Assembly (NCBI RefSeq): GCF_001463765.1
Contig: NZ_BBWK01000014.1
Span: forward strand, 1 to 64,000
DNA length: 64,000 nt
DNA from: Aureimonas sp. AU4
GTDB taxonomy: Bacteria; Pseudomonadota; Alphaproteobacteria; Rhizobiales; Rhizobiaceae
Direction: 5' to 3'
The position numbers and the translations under genes are program-made. Position 1 is the first letter of the stretch. Each line of letters opens with the position of its first letter. A model generated the notes under the pieces. It was not told the origin of the DNA, searched no databases, and worked only from the letters and a program-made list of their open reading frames with translations. Positions 23,799 through 32,325 of this stretch are shown here, piece by piece.

Positions 23799-23819
23799 CA
23801 CCGGGCGACAGGCCCGGTG
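23799..23819 (+). terminator. Hairpin between dipeptidase and peptide-transport genes
   Basis: CACCGGGC and GCCCGGTG around GACAG form a perfect 8-bp stem in the 108-bp gap. No T-run follows. It may attenuate read-through from the dipeptidase into the transporter or sit in the leader of the binding-protein message. Confidence 0.4.
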
Positions 23820-23861
23820 GCCTCCGTGCCGCTCGGGAAAGGGTTCCTCGTCTTGCTCCAC

Positions 23862-25457
23862 ATGCGCTCGCTCACCGCGCGGCTTCTGGCCGGCACGCTC
23901 GTTCTCGCCGGCCTCTCGGGCCCGGCGCTCGGTGCGACCCCGGCCGACACGCTGGTGATCGCCAACACGATCGACGACCTGAAGGTGCTCGATCCCGCCG
24001 AAAGCTTCGAGTTCTCGGGCGGCGACGCGATCAACAACATCTACCGCAAGCTGGTCGAGCTCGACCCCAAGACCCTGAAGCCGGGACCGGGCGTGGCGGC
24101 GAGCTGGAGCGTGGGCGGCGACGGGCGCGTCTTCACCTTCAAGATCGCGCCGGGCCAGGTCTTCGCCTCCGGCAACCCGCTGACGGCCGACGACGTGGTC
24201 TTCTCGCTGCGCCGCATCGTGAAGCTCGACAAGACGCCGAGCTTCATCATCTCGCAGTTCGGCCTCACCAAGGACAATGTGGACCGGACGATCCGCAAGG
24301 TCGACGACGCGACGGTCGAGATCGAGACCGACAAGCCCTACGCCCCGACCTTCCTCTACAACGCGCTCACCGCCGACGTCGCCTCGATCGTCGACATGAA
24401 GACCGTGATGGAGAACGAGAGCGGCGGCGACATGGGCAACGAGTGGCTGAAGACCCACTCGGCGGGCTCGGGCCCCTACATGCTGCGCGCTTGGAAGCCC
24501 AACGAGTCGGTGCTGCTCGAGGTCAACCCGAAATGGCCCGAGGCGCCCGCCATGAAGCGCATCTTCGTGCGCCACGTGGCCGAGCCCGCCACCCAGCGTC
24601 TTCTGCTCGAGCGCGGCGATGTCGACATCGCGCGCAACCTGACGCCCGAGGACGTCGCCTCGGTGCAGGGCAACGCCGCGCTCAAGGTCGTCGACGAGCC
24701 GCGCGGGCGCATCTACTACCTCTCGGGCAACCAGAAGTACGAGCCGCTCGCCAAGCCCGGCGTCATGCAGGCCATCAAGTATCTCGTCGACTACGACGGC
24801 ATGGCCTCGTCCTTCCTGAAGGGCCAGGTCATCCCGCAGCAGAACTTCCTGCCGGTCGGCTTCCTCGGCGCGGTGGACGACAAGCCCTTCAAGCTCGACG
24901 TCGCCAAGGCCAAGGAAATGCTGACCCAGGCCGGCTATCCCAACGGCTTCGACGTCGAGATCTTGGTGCGCAACGACCAGCAGCGCCTCGCCATCGCCCA
25001 GTCGCTCCAGAACACGCTCGGCCAGGCCGGCATCCGCGTTTCGATCAAGGCGGCGACGGGCTCGGAGGTGCTGTCGATCTACCGCGCGCGCAACGCGCAG
25101 CTGACGCTGGAGGCCTGGGGCCCGGACTATCCCGATCCCAACACCAACGCCTCGGTCTTCGCCTCCAACGAGAACAACTCGGACGAGGGAAACCTCGTCG
25201 GCAACCTCGCCTGGCGCAACGCCTATGCCGCGACCGAGACGACGCCGCTCGTCGCCCAGTCCGTGGTGGAGCAGGACGAGGCCAAGCGCGTCGAGCTCTA
25301 CCACCGCATGCAGGAGATCAGCCGCAACTCCTCGCCCTTCGTGATGATGTTCCAGCAGATCGCCCAGAACGCGATGGCCAAGGACGTGGAGGGCTTCAAC
25401 AGCGGCGGCGCCGTGTCCTCGGCCTTCTACTACGTGGTGACCAAGGCCGCGAAGTAA
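23862..25457 (+). CDS. Peptide/oligopeptide ABC transporter substrate-binding protein (family 5)
   Basis: 531 residues with a Sec signal peptide (MRSLTARLLAGTLVLAGLSGPALG) and a DppA/OppA-type fold: NNIYRKLVELDP early, PLTADDVVFSLRR in the first third and HRMQEISRNSSPFVMMFQQ near the end. It captures a peptide or similar ligand in the periplasm for the permeases that follow. I chose ATG 23862 for the signal peptide. A TTG at 23853 has a better placed purine-rich site (GGGAAAGGG) and is an alternative. First gene of a five-gene importer operon. Confidence 0.9.
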   Translation: MRSLTARLLAGTLVLAGLSGPALGATPADTLVIANTIDDLKVLDPAESFEFSGGDAINNIYRKLVELDPKTLKPGPGVAASWSVGGDGRVFTFKIAPGQVFASGNPLTADDVVFSLRRIVKLDKTPSFIISQFGLTKDNVDRTIRKVDDATVEIETDKPYAPTFLYNALTADVASIVDMKTVMENESGGDMGNEWLKTHSAGSGPYMLRAWKPNESVLLEVNPKWPEAPAMKRIFVRHVAEPATQRLLLERGDVDIARNLTPEDVASVQGNAALKVVDEPRGRIYYLSGNQKYEPLAKPGVMQAIKYLVDYDGMASSFLKGQVIPQQNFLPVGFLGAVDDKPFKLDVAKAKEMLTQAGYPNGFDVEILVRNDQQRLAIAQSLQNTLGQAGIRVSIKAATGSEVLSIYRARNAQLTLEAWGPDYPDPNTNASVFASNENNSDEGNLVGNLAWRNAYAATETTPLVAQSVVEQDEAKRVELYHRMQEISRNSSPFVMMFQQIAQNAMAKDVEGFNSGGAVSSAFYYVVTKAAK

Positions 25458-25467
25458 GGCATCCCGC

Positions 25468-26562
25468 ATGACGATCCTGCCGGGCGACGAACTCGCCGCC
25501 GAACAGGTCGCCGAGGAGCGGACCGGGGGCGGGCACGCGGGGCGCATCGCCTCGCGTCTCCTCAAGACCCTGTTCAGCCTCCTCGTCACCCTGTTCGGTC
25601 TGGTGCTCGTCACCTTCGCCATCGCCCGGCTCGTGCCGATCGATCCCGTGCTGGCGGTGGTGGGCGAGCGGGCGACCGCCGCGCAGTACGAGGCGGCGCG
25701 CACCGAGCTCGGGCTCGACCAGCCGATTCCCGTGCAGTTCGCGCGCTATCTCGGCGAGGTGGCGCGCGGCGACTTCGGGCGCTCGGTCACGACCTCGCAG
25801 CCCGTTCTGGACGACGTGCTTCGCGTCTTTCCCGCAACGCTGGAACTGGCGACGCTGGCGACGCTGCTCGGCGTCCTCCTCGGCGTTCCGGCGGGCGTCG
25901 TCGGCGCGGTGAACCAGGGGCGCTGGCCCGACCATGTCCTGCGGGTCGTCGGGCTGCTCGGCTATTCCATGCCGGTCTTCTGGCTGGGCCTCGTTGCGCT
26001 TCTTCTCTTCTACGGGCATCTGGGCTGGACCGGCGGACCGGGACGGCTGGATGTGGCCTTCGAGCTCTCCTACGAGTTCGACGTGACGCCCCGCACCGGC
26101 TCGATCCTCGTCGACTCCGCCCTGTCGGGCGCCTGGGACGTGTTCCGCAACGCCCTGTCGCACATCGTCCTGCCGGTCTGCGTGCTCGGTGCCTATTCCA
26201 TGGCCTATATCAGCCGCATGACGCGCTCCTTCATGCTGGAGCAGCTCGGCCAGGAATACGTCACCACCGCCCGCGTGAAGGGCGTCTCGGAGCGGCGCGT
26301 CGTCTGGGTCCACGCGCTCGGCAACGCCGCCGTGCCGCTCATCACCGTGATCGCGCTCTCCTACGCCGCGCTGCTGGAGGGCTCGGTCCTCACCGAGACC
26401 GTCTTCGCCTGGCCGGGGCTCGGCCTCTACATCACGCAGGCGCTGTTCGCCGCCGACCTCAACGCCGTGCTCGGCGGCACGCTCGTGATCGGCTGCGCCT
26501 TCATCCTCCTCAACATCCTGTCCGACCTCGTCTACACGCTGGTCGACCCGAGGGCCCGATGA
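25468..26562 (+). CDS. Peptide ABC transporter permease, DppB type
   Basis: 364 residues with six membrane helices. The N-terminal cytoplasmic segment is about 30 residues longer than usual. Family motifs are ARTELGLDQPIPVQFARYL, GDFGRSV and the EAA loop ARVKGVSERRVVWVHALGNA that contacts the ATPase. It overlaps the next permease gene by ATGA. With the DppC-type partner it forms the inner-membrane channel. Confidence 0.9.
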   Translation: MTILPGDELAAEQVAEERTGGGHAGRIASRLLKTLFSLLVTLFGLVLVTFAIARLVPIDPVLAVVGERATAAQYEAARTELGLDQPIPVQFARYLGEVARGDFGRSVTTSQPVLDDVLRVFPATLELATLATLLGVLLGVPAGVVGAVNQGRWPDHVLRVVGLLGYSMPVFWLGLVALLLFYGHLGWTGGPGRLDVAFELSYEFDVTPRTGSILVDSALSGAWDVFRNALSHIVLPVCVLGAYSMAYISRMTRSFMLEQLGQEYVTTARVKGVSERRVVWVHALGNAAVPLITVIALSYAALLEGSVLTETVFAWPGLGLYITQALFAADLNAVLGGTLVIGCAFILLNILSDLVYTLVDPRAR

Positions 26563-27485
26563 GCCTTGCCCCCGCACAGCCCCGCGGCCTGCGCGCCTGG
26601 CTGACCACCGACACGCCCCACTCGCGCCTCCAGGCGCGGCTCGTCTCGGCGGCGGCGGCCGCGCGCGAGCTTCTCGCCAATCCGCTCGCCGTCGCGGGCC
26701 TCATGATCGTCGCCGCGCTCGTCCTGATGGCGCTCCTGGCGCCCTGGCTCGCGACGCACGACCCCAACGCGCAGAACCTTGCCCTCCGCCTCCAGCCCCC
26801 CGGGGCCGACGGGCACTGGCTGGGCACGGACGAGCTCGGCCGCGACATCTGGAGCCGCCTCGTCTTCGGCTCGCGCGTCACGCTCCAGGTGGTCGCGCTC
26901 GTCGCCGTCACCGCGCCGGTCTTCGGCCTGCTCGTGGGCACCGTGTCGGGTACGCTCGGCGGTTGGACGGATCGCGTCCTGATGCGCGCGACCGACATCT
27001 TCCTCGCCTTTCCCCGCCTCATCCTCGCGCTCGCCTTCGTGGCCGCGCTCGGCCCCGGCATCCTCAACGCCATCCTCGCCATCGCGCTCACCGCCTGGCC
27101 GCCCTATGCGCGCGTCGCGCGCGCCGAGACGCTGACCGTTCGCCGTTCCGACTTCATCGCCGCCGCGCGCCTGCAGGGGGCGGGCACGCCGCGCATCGTT
27201 CTCGGCCATATCGTGCCCTTGTGCCTTCCGTCCGTGATCGTGCGCGTCACGCTCGACATGGCGGGTATCATCCTGACCGCCGCCGGCCTCGGCTTCCTCG
27301 GGCTCGGCGCGCAGCCCCCGCTCGCCGAATGGGGCGCCATGATCTCGACCGGCCAGCAGTTCCTCCTCAGCCACTGGTGGGTCCCGACCATTCCCGGCAT
27401 CGCCATCCTCCTCGTCAGCCTCGGCTTCAACCTGATCGGCGACAGCCTGCGCGACGTTCTCGATCCGCGGAGCGCCAAGCGTTGA
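26559..27485 (+). CDS. Peptide ABC transporter permease, DppC type
   Basis: 308 residues with an N-terminal OppC_N-type helix, then LGTDELGRDIWSRLVFGSRV, the hallmark of DppC/OppC, and the EAA loop AARLQGAGTPRIVLGHIVPL. It is coupled to neighbours on both sides (ATGA overlap upstream, TTGA overlap downstream). Second permease of the importer. Confidence 0.9.
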   Translation: MSLAPAQPRGLRAWLTTDTPHSRLQARLVSAAAAARELLANPLAVAGLMIVAALVLMALLAPWLATHDPNAQNLALRLQPPGADGHWLGTDELGRDIWSRLVFGSRVTLQVVALVAVTAPVFGLLVGTVSGTLGGWTDRVLMRATDIFLAFPRLILALAFVAALGPGILNAILAIALTAWPPYARVARAETLTVRRSDFIAAARLQGAGTPRIVLGHIVPLCLPSVIVRVTLDMAGIILTAAGLGFLGLGAQPPLAEWGAMISTGQQFLLSHWWVPTIPGIAILLVSLGFNLIGDSLRDVLDPRSAKR

Positions 27486-28321
27486 GCGAGCCGCTTCTCC
27501 AAGTCGAGAACCTGCGCGTGTCCTTCGAGACGCGGCGCGGCCCCGTCGAGGCCGTGCGCGGCGTCTCCTTCGCTTTGGGGCGCGAGCGCGTCGGCATCGT
27601 CGGTGAATCGGGGTCCGGCAAGACGATGACGGGCCGCGCGCTCCTGCGCCTCGTGCGCCCGCCCGGGCGCGTCGCGGCCGACCGCATGGCGCTCGGCGAT
27701 ACCGACCTCGCCCGCCTGTCCGAGCGCGAGATGCGCGCGGTGCGCGGGCGGCGCGTCGCCATGATCCTGCAGGACCCGAAATACTCGCTGAACCCCGTGA
27801 TGCGCGTCGAGCGCCAGCTCGGCGAGGCGCTGGACGCTCACGGCCGGCTCGGGCGCAAGGAGCGCCGCCGGCGCATGGTGGAGATGCTGCGCGAGGTCGC
27901 GATCCGCGATCCCGAGCGCGTGCTCGCCGCCTATCCGCACGAGCTGTCGGGCGGCATGGGCCAGCGCGTCATGATCGCCATGATGCTGATTCCCGAGCCC
28001 GAGATCCTGATCGCCGACGAGCCGACCTCGGCGCTCGACGTGACGGTCCAGCTCGACGTCCTCGCCATCCTCGACCGGCTCGTGCGCGAGCGTGGCATGG
28101 GGCTCCTGTTCATCAGCCACGACCTGCGCCTCGTCTCGACCTTCTGCGACCGCGTACTCGTCATGTATGCGGGGCGCATCGTCGAGGAGATCGAGGCCAG
28201 CCGCCTTCACGAGGCGCAGCACCCCTACACGCGCGGGCTTCTCGCCTGCCTGCCGCGCATCGGCGGCGGCAAGGGGGACCTGCCGGTCCTGCGGCGCGAC
28301 ACCGTGTGGGCCGCCGCATGA
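27482..28321 (+). CDS. Peptide ABC transporter ATPase, DppD type
   Basis: 279 residues, starting at TTG 27482, which overlaps the previous stop as TTGA. No ATG occurs before the first conserved strand, so the rare start is forced. Walker A GESGSGKT at 41-48, signature LSGGMGQR, Walker B ILIADEPTSALD, switch FISHD. The extended C-terminal block EAQHPYTRGLLACLPR is the OppD/DppD tail. It drives peptide import with the DppF-type partner. Confidence 0.9.
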   Translation: MSEPLLQVENLRVSFETRRGPVEAVRGVSFALGRERVGIVGESGSGKTMTGRALLRLVRPPGRVAADRMALGDTDLARLSEREMRAVRGRRVAMILQDPKYSLNPVMRVERQLGEALDAHGRLGRKERRRRMVEMLREVAIRDPERVLAAYPHELSGGMGQRVMIAMMLIPEPEILIADEPTSALDVTVQLDVLAILDRLVRERGMGLLFISHDLRLVSTFCDRVLVMYAGRIVEEIEASRLHEAQHPYTRGLLACLPRIGGGKGDLPVLRRDTVWAAA

Positions 28322-29088
28322 GCGCTTCGCCCCGCATCGTGGTCGAGAACCTTTCGGTCGCCTTCGGCACGGGCCGCGCGCGCGTCGAGGCGGTGAGCGG
28401 CGTGTCGCTCGCCGTACCCGCCGGCGCCTCGTTCGGGCTGGTCGGCGAATCGGGCTCGGGCAAGTCGACGGTCCTGCGCGCGATCTGCGGGCTCGCACCG
28501 GTGACGGGCGGCCGCATCCTGATCGACGGCGAGGAGATCCGCGGGCGTCGCGGCCGCGAGTTCGCCGCGCGCGTCCAGATGGTCTTCCAGGACCCCTACG
28601 GCTCGCTCCATCCCCGCCACACGATCGACCGCATCCTCTCCGAGCCGCTCGCGATCCACGGCCTGGGCGACCGCGACCGGCGCGTCGGACAGGCGATGGC
28701 GGACGTCGGCCTGCCGGCCTCCTTCCGCTTCCGCCTGCCGCACCAGCTCTCGGGCGGCCAGCGGCAGCGCGTGGCGATCGCCCGCGCGCTGATCCTCGGG
28801 CCCCCCATCCTCCTTCTCGACGAACCGACCTCGGCGCTCGACGTGTCGATCCAGGCCGAGGTCCTGAACCTCCTGTCGCGGCTGCGGCGCGAGCGGGACC
28901 TGACCCTTCTCTTCGTCAGCCACGATCTGGCCGTCGTCGACCACATGTGCGAGCGGGCGCTCGTCCTGCGCGGGGGGCGCGCGATCGAGGAGCTGGACGC
29001 CGAGGCGCTGGCGCAGGGGCGCGTCGAGAGCCCCTATGCCGCCGAGCTCGTACGCGCCGCCGAGGGGTTCCGCCGCCCGGCGCCCTGA
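28318..29088 (+). CDS. Peptide ABC transporter ATPase, DppF type
   Basis: 256 residues; ATG 28318 overlaps the previous stop (ATGA). Walker A GESGSGKST (43-51), Q-loop MVFQDPYGSLHPRHT, signature LSGGQRQR, Walker B LLLDEPTSALD, switch FVSHD. It is shorter than typical OppF/DppF (about 320) because the C-terminal peptide-transporter extension is cut to a short ESPYAAELVRAA. Last gene of the importer operon. Confidence 0.9.
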   Translation: MSASPRIVVENLSVAFGTGRARVEAVSGVSLAVPAGASFGLVGESGSGKSTVLRAICGLAPVTGGRILIDGEEIRGRRGREFAARVQMVFQDPYGSLHPRHTIDRILSEPLAIHGLGDRDRRVGQAMADVGLPASFRFRLPHQLSGGQRQRVAIARALILGPPILLLDEPTSALDVSIQAEVLNLLSRLRRERDLTLLFVSHDLAVVDHMCERALVLRGGRAIEELDAEALAQGRVESPYAAELVRAAEGFRRPAP

Positions 29089-29134
29089 TCGGCCGGGCGC
29101 GGCCAGGTTAACGAAGTTTTAAGGTAATTCCGGG

Positions 29135-29159
29135 GGAACGCCGCGTCGGCGCCGACGTT
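29135..29159 (+). promoter_or_regulatory. EcfG (general stress sigma factor) promoter, perfect consensus
   Basis: GGAAC (29135-29139), exactly 16 nt, CGTT (29156-29159) is the full alphaproteobacterial EcfG/RpoE2 promoter consensus. It lies about 60 nt ahead of a 32-codon membrane peptide gene with a ribosome site. The sigma factor and its PhyR/NepR partners are not in the window. Prediction only. Confidence 0.7.
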
Positions 29160-29221
29160 GAAACGTGGCCGAAACGTGACGGTGCTATGCCTCTCGCCGT
29201 TCGGGAAGAGGAACCCCAGAA

Positions 29222-29320
29222 ATGCGCATCGAGACCATGGTCGCCCTGTTCGTGAACGTCACCGCTCTCGCGCTGCTGGGGGCGGTCGGAACGGTCGCGG
29301 CCGCGATCCTCCTTCCCTGA
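29222..29320 (+). CDS. 32-aa single-helix membrane peptide
   Basis: ATG 29222 has a purine-rich ribosome site (GAAGAGG) about 9 nt upstream and a perfect EcfG promoter ahead of that. The peptide MRIETMVALFVNVTALALLG continues as one hydrophobic segment (about 6-31) ending in LLP and TGA. It is likely an inner-membrane single-span microprotein made in the general stress response. No family recognised. It is convergent with the BLUF gene, only about 60 bp away. Confidence 0.6.
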   Translation: MRIETMVALFVNVTALALLGAVGTVAAAILLP

Positions 29321-29378
29321 CGGGGGTGCTCCCGGCCGCATTGCCGCGCGCGCGTCCGGCCCTGTCCGGCGCGCCGAC

Positions 29379-29397
29379 GTCTCAGGTGAGCTGAGAC
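29379..29397. terminator. Short inverted repeat at the microprotein/BLUF convergence
   Basis: GTCTCAG and CTGAGAC around GTGAG form a 7-bp stem that includes the BLUF stop codon. It may help end transcription from either side. No T-run is present. Confidence 0.3.
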
Positions 29398-29708
29398 AGG
29401 AACACGACGTCGGCAATCGGCCGGCGAACCATGCCCCAATCGCGAAAGCTCACGGCCTCGATCGTCTTGCGCTCGAGCTCGATCACCTCGACATGGCGCG
29501 GATCGTCGCGAATGGTCTGGAACAGGGCGTTCACGCTCGCTGTCGGGCCCTCGAGAATCTGCATGATGCGGTCGCCCTCGAAGGCGATGCAGCCGCTGAT
29601 GCCCGCCGCCAGGTTCTTGGCGCGGAAGTGCCCGATCTCGTCGAGAAGCTCGGCCATGCTGGTGTCGGGACCGAGGCGGCTGACATAGGAAAGATGCAGA
29701 AGCGTCAT
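29382..29708 (-). CDS. BLUF-domain blue-light photoreceptor
   Basis: 108 residues, essentially a lone BLUF domain. The flavin-site residues fall at family spacing: Y8 (LSYVSR), N32 (KNLAAG), Q50 (MQILEG), W91 and M93 (WGMV). From AppA the expected offsets from the Tyr are +24, +42, +83 and +85, and all are met, so photochemistry should be intact. BLUF proteins bind FAD and switch protein partners in blue light; short ones act by protein contact, for example in PixD- or BlsA-like control. No EAL or other output is fused and no obvious partner is adjacent; the signalling set at 32326-35280 is the nearest. Confidence 0.88.
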   Translation of the reverse strand: MTLLHLSYVSRLGPDTSMAELLDEIGHFRAKNLAAGISGCIAFEGDRIMQILEGPTASVNALFQTIRDDPRHVEVIELERKTIEAVSFRDWGMVRRPIADVVFLSQLT

Positions 29709-30118
29709 GACGCGATGCGGCGCTGACGGGCCGCGAGCGTTGGCGGACGCGCAAACCGGCCCGCGCATGGTCGGAAGGCGTCGGGAGAGGCGGTGCGGCG
29801 CGGCCGTGTCCGGCTTAAGCGCTTGCACATCCTCCGGTTTTCGGACTCTAGAAGAAGGCGCATCGTCGTCATGTGCGCCAAAGCCCCTGATCGGGTGCAT
29901 GGTTCCCCATACCCGGGGAGCATCCTCAAGTTTTTCGGCAGAGCCTCGCCAGCGTGAGCCGGGACAGTCCTGTCGCATGAGATCGCGCCCCCGCCGCCCG
30001 CATCGCTTCGCTCATGCGGAGGCTTCGCACGGCGCCGTGGCGCCGGGCTGGCGGGGACCGGACCGGGCGCGCGGCCACCCGGTCCGAAGCGGCCGACCGG
30101 CCGGACGGGGAAGGGGCC
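29709..30118. other. 410-bp stretch without a supported gene
   Basis: Holds the upstream region of the BLUF gene and the downstream region of the polyol dehydrogenase. I see GCTTAAGC (a short palindrome) and, near the dehydrogenase stop, CGGACCGGG and CCCGGTCCG (30059-30086, 10-nt loop), a plausible terminator for that gene. Open frames here have atypical codon use and no good ribosome site. No tRNA fold or consensus promoter seen. Confidence 0.5.
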
Positions 30119-31588
30119 TCAGCGCGCGTTCTGGCGAACGCGCAGGTAGGCCTCGATCGTCGGGGCGACGCCGTGCTCCCAGAGCGAGCGCACGAAGCCC
30201 GAGAAGAGCGGAGCGTAGACCGGGTCGGAGCCGAGGTCGCCGAACACGTCGCGCAGCTCCAGGAAGCGCGCCGGGTTCTCGCGCGCCTCCAGGGCCGTGC
30301 GGTTCAGGAGGTCCCAGTTCGGGTCGTTGGGCTCGACCGGCGTGCCGTCCTCGAGCGTTCCCGCGCAGTAACGGCACCACAGCGCGCTGACGAGCGCGAG
30401 GCCCGACACATCCTTGCCTCGACCCAGAAGCTCGCGCACCGCCGGCAGCACGAATTTCGGCTGGCGGTTGGATCCGTCGAGGCAGAGGCGCCGGATCGTG
30501 TCGCCGATCGCGGGGTTGGCGAAGCGGTGGGTGATGCTCGCAAGGTAGTCCTCGCGGCTGACGCCCCGGATCTCCGGCGAGGCCGGCAGGAGGAAGCCCT
30601 CCTCGACGTCGCGGAAGAAGCGCGACACGAGATCGTCGCGCATGGCCTCGTGCGCATAGGTCAGCCCGATCAGCGCCGCCGGATAGGCGATCGTGGCGTG
30701 GCCCGCGTTGAGGATGCGCAGCTTCATCAGCTCGTAGGGGGTGACATCCTCGACGAAGGTCACGCCGACGCGCTCCAGCGCCGGGCGGCCGGCGGAGAAC
30801 GCGTCCTCGATCACCCACTGCATGAAGGGCTCGCAGAAGACCGGGCGGCGGTCCTCGATGCCGTCCTTCGCCAGGCTCTCGATCTGGGCCATCGTGGTGG
30901 CCGGCGTGATGCGGTCCACCATCGAGTTCGGGAAGCGGATCGCCTCCGCGACATGGGCCGCGAGGCCCGCGTCGACGCGCTCGGCCAACCCGTGCACGAG
31001 GCGGCGCGTCAGGTCGCCGTTATGGGGAAGGTTGTCGCAGCACAGGACCGTGAAGGGCGGCGCGCCCGAGGCGTGGCGGTCTGCGATGGCGGCGAGGATC
31101 AGGCCGAACACGGTGCGCGCCTCGGCCAGATTCGCCGCATCCGCCTGGAGGTCGGGATGGTCGAGGTTCGGGTGGTCGCCCGACAGGTAGTAGCCGCCCT
31201 CGGTGATGGTGAGCGAGACGATGCGGGTCTGCGGGTCGGCAAGGGCGCGCAGGATGCCCGGCCGGTCGCCCGGCTCGACGAGACGGTGGATCGAGCCGAT
31301 GACGCGCGTCTGGCGGTGTCCCTCGTCGACCTCGGTCACGGTGAACAGGGCGTCCTGCGCCTGCATGTCGGCAAAGGCCGGCGCGTCCTCGGCGCGCACG
31401 CTGACGCCCGTGATGCCGAAGGACAGGTCGCCCCCCGCCTCGAACAGGTCGTCGAGATAGACGCACTGGTGCGCGCGGTGGAAGTTGCCCACGCCGAAAT
31501 GGACGATGCCGCCGCCGAGCCGGCTTCGGTCGTAGCCGGGCGTGCGGCAGGACAGGTCGCGAAGGGTGGCTTGGGACAGAACGGTCAA
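30119..31588 (-). CDS. Mannitol dehydrogenase family polyol/uronate oxidoreductase
   Basis: 489 residues of the long-chain polyol dehydrogenase family. The N-terminal Rossmann part has GGGIVHFGVGNFHRAHQ; the middle has TVLCCDNLPHNGD and FPNSMVDRITPAT; the C-terminal catalytic part has KLRILNAGHATIAYPAAL, with the conserved Lys and His-containing NAGH. It interconverts mannitol and fructose or fructuronate and mannonate with NAD(H); the family does not separate these. The start is TTG 31588, with a strong site (GGAGGA) 6 nt ahead. Adjacent to sugar-transport genes only loosely. Confidence 0.88.
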   Translation of the reverse strand: MTVLSQATLRDLSCRTPGYDRSRLGGGIVHFGVGNFHRAHQCVYLDDLFEAGGDLSFGITGVSVRAEDAPAFADMQAQDALFTVTEVDEGHRQTRVIGSIHRLVEPGDRPGILRALADPQTRIVSLTITEGGYYLSGDHPNLDHPDLQADAANLAEARTVFGLILAAIADRHASGAPPFTVLCCDNLPHNGDLTRRLVHGLAERVDAGLAAHVAEAIRFPNSMVDRITPATTMAQIESLAKDGIEDRRPVFCEPFMQWVIEDAFSAGRPALERVGVTFVEDVTPYELMKLRILNAGHATIAYPAALIGLTYAHEAMRDDLVSRFFRDVEEGFLLPASPEIRGVSREDYLASITHRFANPAIGDTIRRLCLDGSNRQPKFVLPAVRELLGRGKDVSGLALVSALWCRYCAGTLEDGTPVEPNDPNWDLLNRTALEARENPARFLELRDVFGDLGSDPVYAPLFSGFVRSLWEHGVAPTIEAYLRVRQNAR

Positions 31589-31792
31589 GGAAGGTCCTCC
31601 CGGGAGGTGGTGAGCGGCGCGTTGTCTGGCCGCGCCTTCTAGAGGGTGTTTCGCCCCTTGGATAGCGCAAGGGCCGGCGCGCCCCGCCTATGGGGCGAAG
31701 CGCGTGCGTCGGCGCCAGATTGGCGGGCGAGGCGGCGTTTGTCGACGGCCCTCGCGGATGGGGAAGGGGCCTTTCCGCCGCCGGGGCGCAGC

Positions 31793-32239
31793 TCAGCCGA
31801 TGGTGGAAGCGTTCAGCGAATCGCGCACGCGCAGGATGGCCTGCCGCAGCCGGCCGAGCTCCGCCATGCTTTCACCGGTCGCGGTCGCGATCTCCGGCGG
31901 GATCGCCCAGGCGCGCTCGCGCAGGGTCTGGCCCTCTGGCGTCAGCGTCACGTCCACGACCCGCTCGTCGCGCGTCGAGCGCGTGCGCCGCACAAAGCCG
32001 GCCGCCTCCAGCCGCTTCAGGAGCGGCGTCAGGGTGCTGGAATCGAGCAGCAGCAGGTCGCCGAGGCTGCCGACCGTCTGCGGCTCGGTCCGCCACAGGA
32101 TGCTGAGCACGAGGAACTGCGGATAGGTGATTCCGAGCGCGTCGAGCTTGGGCTTGTAGAGGCGGTTGAACGCATGCGCCGTGGAATACACCGCGAAGCA
32201 GAGCTGCTCGTCCAGCTGGAACGAGGACTGATCGGTCAT
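31793..32239 (-). CDS. MarR-family organic peroxide regulator, OhrR-like
   Basis: 148 residues with the OhrR opening LDEQLCFAVYS (redox Cys at residue 14), then LDALGITYPQFLVL and the winged helix LLLDSSTLTPLLKRLEAAGFV with wing RSTRDERVV. OhrR represses the peroxidase gene ohr until its Cys is oxidised by organic peroxides. No ohr gene lies next to it. ATG 32239 has GGAG 6 nt upstream, so I prefer it to the 16-residue longer frame from 32287. Confidence 0.85.
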   Translation of the reverse strand: MTDQSSFQLDEQLCFAVYSTAHAFNRLYKPKLDALGITYPQFLVLSILWRTEPQTVGSLGDLLLLDSSTLTPLLKRLEAAGFVRRTRSTRDERVVDVTLTPEGQTLRERAWAIPPEIATATGESMAELGRLRQAILRVRDSLNASTIG

Positions 32240-32325
32240 GGCAACTCCAAGGAGGCGTCTTCGCAAGGTTCGTGGCGCCAGAACCATGACATAGATCGAT
32301 GCTTGTTACGATCCATAACCTCGCC

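Noticed and set aside
29705-29929. 74-codon reverse frame upstream of the BLUF gene
   Set aside because: No ribosome site, Arg/Pro-heavy composition and third-base use unlike neighbours.
32240-32287. 16-residue N-terminal extension of the OhrR-like protein
   Set aside because: ATG 32239 has a well placed GGAG, and known OhrR proteins begin just before the LDxQLCF block.
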